Below, piece by piece: positions 61,895-64,000 of a stretch of 64,000 nucleotides of DNA (position 1 is its first letter; each line of letters begins with the position of its first letter). This stretch comes from an uncultured Victivallales bacterium (GTDB lineage Bacteria > Verrucomicrobiota > Lentisphaeria > Victivallales > UBA1829). The stretch is taken from assembly GCA_934644965.1 (NCBI GenBank), contig CAKUDG010000006.1, positions 62,001 to 126,000 of the forward strand, read 5' to 3'. Below the pieces are notes generated by a model that saw only the letters and a list, made by a program, of their open reading frames with translations, was not told the DNA's origin and ran no database searches. The position numbers and the translations under genes are program-made.

Positions 61895-62482
61895 ATGGGA
61901 CAGGATCAGATGGAACGGACACAGATGGAACTGGATCAGATGGGACAGACTCTGATGGAACAGACACATCCGTGCTGCGCGGAACATGCGGCGCAAGCGA
62001 AACGGAATTCTGTGAAACAGATCTGGATTTTTCTGATCGGGATGCTGTGGGGGAGCGCGCTGATGTTCATCGGAGGAGTTCTGTTTCTCCGTCATAATCT
62101 GCTGGAGGAACGCCGCACAGAACGGGATTTTGATTCCGTCATTTCAGATCTGCATTCAGGTACGGGGAAAGCGCCCGGATGGGAAATCCGGAATGCAGGA
62201 TGCCCGCTCCCGCCCTCGGGGGACGGGTGCCGGATGCAGAGCTTCCAGCTCTGTCAGAAGGATTACGCTTCAGAACTGATTGGAAGAGAAGAAGACAGGA
62301 AAATTTCAGCGCTTCTGCCCTGCACCTTTTCCGTTTATGAGAAAAAGGACGGACATGTGTATTTGTCCCGTCTGAACGTGAAACTGCTGGGACGCCTTCT
62401 GGGGGGGATGCCCGCGTACGTGTTTCCGGCGAAAGTCTCCCCCGAACAGGAAAGATTCCTGGAGCATTTGAAATTTCAATAA
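61895..62482 (+). CDS. DUF302-like single-pass membrane protein
   Basis: 195 residues. The first 25 are a run of QM/QT repeats (MGQDQMERTQMELDQMGQ) encoded by degenerate GGA.CAGA repeats. A membrane helix (IWIFLIGMLWGSALMFIGG) follows. The C-terminal part reads FQLCQKDYASELIGREEDRKISALLPCTFSVYEKKDGHVYLS: the C..YA...L..D..ISALLPC.VSVYE pattern of DUF302, with both cysteines kept. Function unknown. ilvC follows after 103 bp with its own promoter. Confidence 0.72.
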   Translation: MGQDQMERTQMELDQMGQTLMEQTHPCCAEHAAQAKRNSVKQIWIFLIGMLWGSALMFIGGVLFLRHNLLEERRTERDFDSVISDLHSGTGKAPGWEIRNAGCPLPPSGDGCRMQSFQLCQKDYASELIGREEDRKISALLPCTFSVYEKKDGHVYLSRLNVKLLGRLLGGMPAYVFPAKVSPEQERFLEHLKFQ

Positions 62483-62499
62483 GGATTGAACGATTCGAT

Positions 62500-62528
62500 T
62501 TGCAAATGACACACCGCGGTGGTAGATT
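62500..62528 (+). promoter_or_regulatory. Promoter for ilvC
   Basis: TTGCAA and TAGATT with a 17-bp spacer; transcription would begin near 62,535, about 50 nt before the ATG. No leader peptide or attenuator is seen. Confidence 0.55.
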
Positions 62529-62585
62529 AAAGAATTGCATGAAAACCACTAAAACGCATGGGATACATGCGAAGGAGTTGTAAAA

Positions 62586-63572
62586 ATGGTGAAAATTCTG
62601 CATGACAGTGATGCCGACATGGCATTTCTGAACGGGAAAACAGTCGCGGTAATCGGGTATGGAAGCCAGGGCACAGCCCAGGCGAACTGCATGAGGGATT
62701 CCGGCGTGAATGTCATTATCGGCTCCAGAAAAGGGCCTTCCTTTGACCGCGCCGTTGCGGACGGGTTCCAGGTTATGAGTCCGTCTGAGGCCGCAGAAAA
62801 AGCGGATATCATTCACCTTCTTCTGCCGGACGAACTCCATGCACAGACCTATGCGGATGCTATTGCACCCCACATGAAAGCGGGCAAAACGCTGAGCTGT
62901 TCGCATGGATTCAATATTGTCTACAAGCGCATTGTCCCTCCCGCGGATGTGGATGTCATCATGGTGGCGCCGAAGAGTCCGGCGACGGAAGAACGCAAAG
63001 CGTATCTTTCCGGATTCGGAGTTCCCGGACTTGTCGCAGTCAAGCAGAATCCCTCCGGGAAGGCTCTTCAGACCGCGCTTGCCATGGCAAAGGCCATGGG
63101 CTTCACCCGCGCAGGGGTGCTCGAATGCACCTTTGAACAGGAAACGTACGAGGATCTCTTCGGGGAGCAGAACGTGCTCTGCGGCGGTCTCGTCGATCTC
63201 ATGAAATACGGTTTTGAAGTGCTGACAGAAGCGGGGTATCCTCCGGAAATGGCATACTTTGAAGTCGTCCATGAAGTCAAACTGATTGTCGACATCATCA
63301 TCGAAGGCGGCATTCAGCAGATGAACAAAGTCATCTCCAACACCGCTGAATTCGGTGAATATTACAACGGTCCCCAGATCATTACGCCAGAGGTGAAGGA
63401 AAATATGAGAGCCTCCCTCAAGCGGATCGAAAGCGGTGAATTCGCTAAAAAGTTCATCGAAGAATTTGAAAACGGCTATCCCTGTCTGCTTCAGAAGCGG
63501 AAGGAACTGGGCGAACACCAGGTCGAAATCACCGGAAAGAAGATTCGCTCCCTCTTTGAACGGAAAGGCTGA
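62586..63572 (+). CDS. ilvC: Ketol-acid reductoisomerase, class I
   Basis: 328 residues, the short (class I) form. GYGSQGTAQANCMRD is the Rossmann motif and the following IIGSRKGPS loop places basic and serine residues where NADPH-type enzymes bind the phosphate. LLPDELH, VAPKSPA, and the C-terminal knot with DLFGEQNVLCGGL (metal-binding D and E) and VHEVKLIVDII complete the family signatures. It converts acetolactate to dihydroxyisovalerate in valine/leucine/isoleucine synthesis. GAAGGAG lies 8 nt before the ATG. ilvB/ilvN/ilvD are not adjacent. Confidence 0.96.
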   Translation: MVKILHDSDADMAFLNGKTVAVIGYGSQGTAQANCMRDSGVNVIIGSRKGPSFDRAVADGFQVMSPSEAAEKADIIHLLLPDELHAQTYADAIAPHMKAGKTLSCSHGFNIVYKRIVPPADVDVIMVAPKSPATEERKAYLSGFGVPGLVAVKQNPSGKALQTALAMAKAMGFTRAGVLECTFEQETYEDLFGEQNVLCGGLVDLMKYGFEVLTEAGYPPEMAYFEVVHEVKLIVDIIIEGGIQQMNKVISNTAEFGEYYNGPQIITPEVKENMRASLKRIESGEFAKKFIEEFENGYPCLLQKRKELGEHQVEITGKKIRSLFERKG

Positions 63573-63725
63573 CGGTCTTCTCTTTTTCCGGGGGAAGGAA
63601 AATTCTCTTTCCCCTCCTTTCACATCTTTCCATCTGCTCATATCCGGCATCGTCAAAGGACCGGAGGTGGCAGCGGAAGGAGAGAAAGGACCGGGAAGAA
63701 GAATTCAAAGCTCCCTCTTTCAGGA

Positions 63726-63760
63726 CGGCTCCCCGCAAATGCAGGGAGCCGTTTCTTTTT
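63726..63760 (+). terminator. Intrinsic terminator after ilvC
   Basis: CGGCTCCC and GGGAGCCG form a perfect 8-bp stem with a 10-nt loop, followed by TTTCTTTTT, about 150 bp after the stop. Confidence 0.9.
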
Positions 63761-64000
63761 GCCGTCATGCCTCATGGCGTTCGTTCTCCCAGACCTGGGA
63801 ATCAACACTGTTTTTACCGTTTTTCTTCCGGGGGAAAGATCAGAATCCGGCTTCATTCAGTGTGAGTCTTCAGTTGAAACGGCTTCAGTTTCCTTTTTCA
63901 GGGAGCCTGTTTACCAATCGCGAAAAAGATAAAAGCGCTTTTCTTTTAACAGGAAAATCTCCGAGAGCAGAGATAACGTTCTCCCTTGCCGGAGGATACA
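63761..64000. other. End of window, no gene seen
   Basis: AT-rich stretch with a palindrome AAAAGCGCTTTT near 63,930. It may be the promoter region of a gene beyond the window; no start codon with a ribosome site and open frame was found. Confidence 0.4.

Noticed and set aside
63653..63856. 67-codon minus-strand ORF
   Set aside because: Runs through the ilvC terminator and has no ribosome site.

Overview
The window reads as a chromosomal segment of a Gram-negative bacterium of the PVC superphylum, most likely a Lentisphaerota (Victivallis-like) gut or marine sugar degrader. This is inferred from several traits taken together: moderately high GC; a SecY/ribosomal cluster without L30 and with a zinc-type S14; a lipid-A-type acyltransferase; a GH89-type glycosidase and a glucuronoyl-esterase-like enzyme; and a large membrane operon combining MoxR, DUF58, BatA-like, VWA and DUF4159 proteins. 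No 16S or tRNA gene was found to settle the taxonomy.

Layout. 1-6.9 kb holds a truncated glycosidase-like gene, an NhaC antiporter, a SanA-like envelope protein, a small membrane protein and a CE15-like esterase, and ends in a structured duplicated intergenic repeat. 6.9-11.3 kb holds galactokinase, PhoH and a Sel1-repeat protein. 11.3-19.8 kb is a coiled-coil membrane protein followed by rplV-rpsC-rplP-rpmC-rpsQ-rplN-rplX-rplE-rpsZ-rpsH-rplF-rplR-rpsE-rplO-secY. 20-25.4 kb is a three-gene membrane glycosyltransferase cassette. 25.4-36 kb holds queE, queC, a TudS/DUF523 protein, an ABC-F ATPase, a hotdog thioesterase, a DUF362-ferredoxin, rpsA, an acidic protein with an MmcB-like tail and an LpxL-type acyltransferase.

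36-43 kb is an accessory island. Its left half is visibly AT-rich. It carries two orphan membrane proteins, a decayed tyrosine-recombinase remnant, a complete IS5-family element with 22-bp inverted repeats, and a compact minus-strand trio: a SWIM zinc-finger protein, a MoxR AAA ATPase, and an HExxH metallopeptidase fused to a VWA domain. This trio is the best candidate in the window for an under-described chaperone/protease or conflict system.

43-47 kb holds a GH89-like alpha-N-acetylglucosaminidase with a perfect consensus promoter and a possible operator, diverging from a secreted small protein and an acyl-ACP-thioesterase-like gene. 47-61.5 kb is a seven-gene, tightly overlapping membrane operon (TM protein, FHA-MoxR fusion, cyclase-like/double-DUF4159 protein, DUF58, BatA-like, VWA protein, 1142-residue Ser/Glu-rich protein), so a second, different MoxR/VWA system lies about 5 kb from the first. 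The window closes with a DUF302-like protein and ilvC with a clear promoter and terminator.

Starts were chosen from Shine-Dalgarno spacing and family N-termini, and several differ from the longest possible ORF; the reasons are in the entries. All family assignments come from reading motifs by eye, not from database searches.
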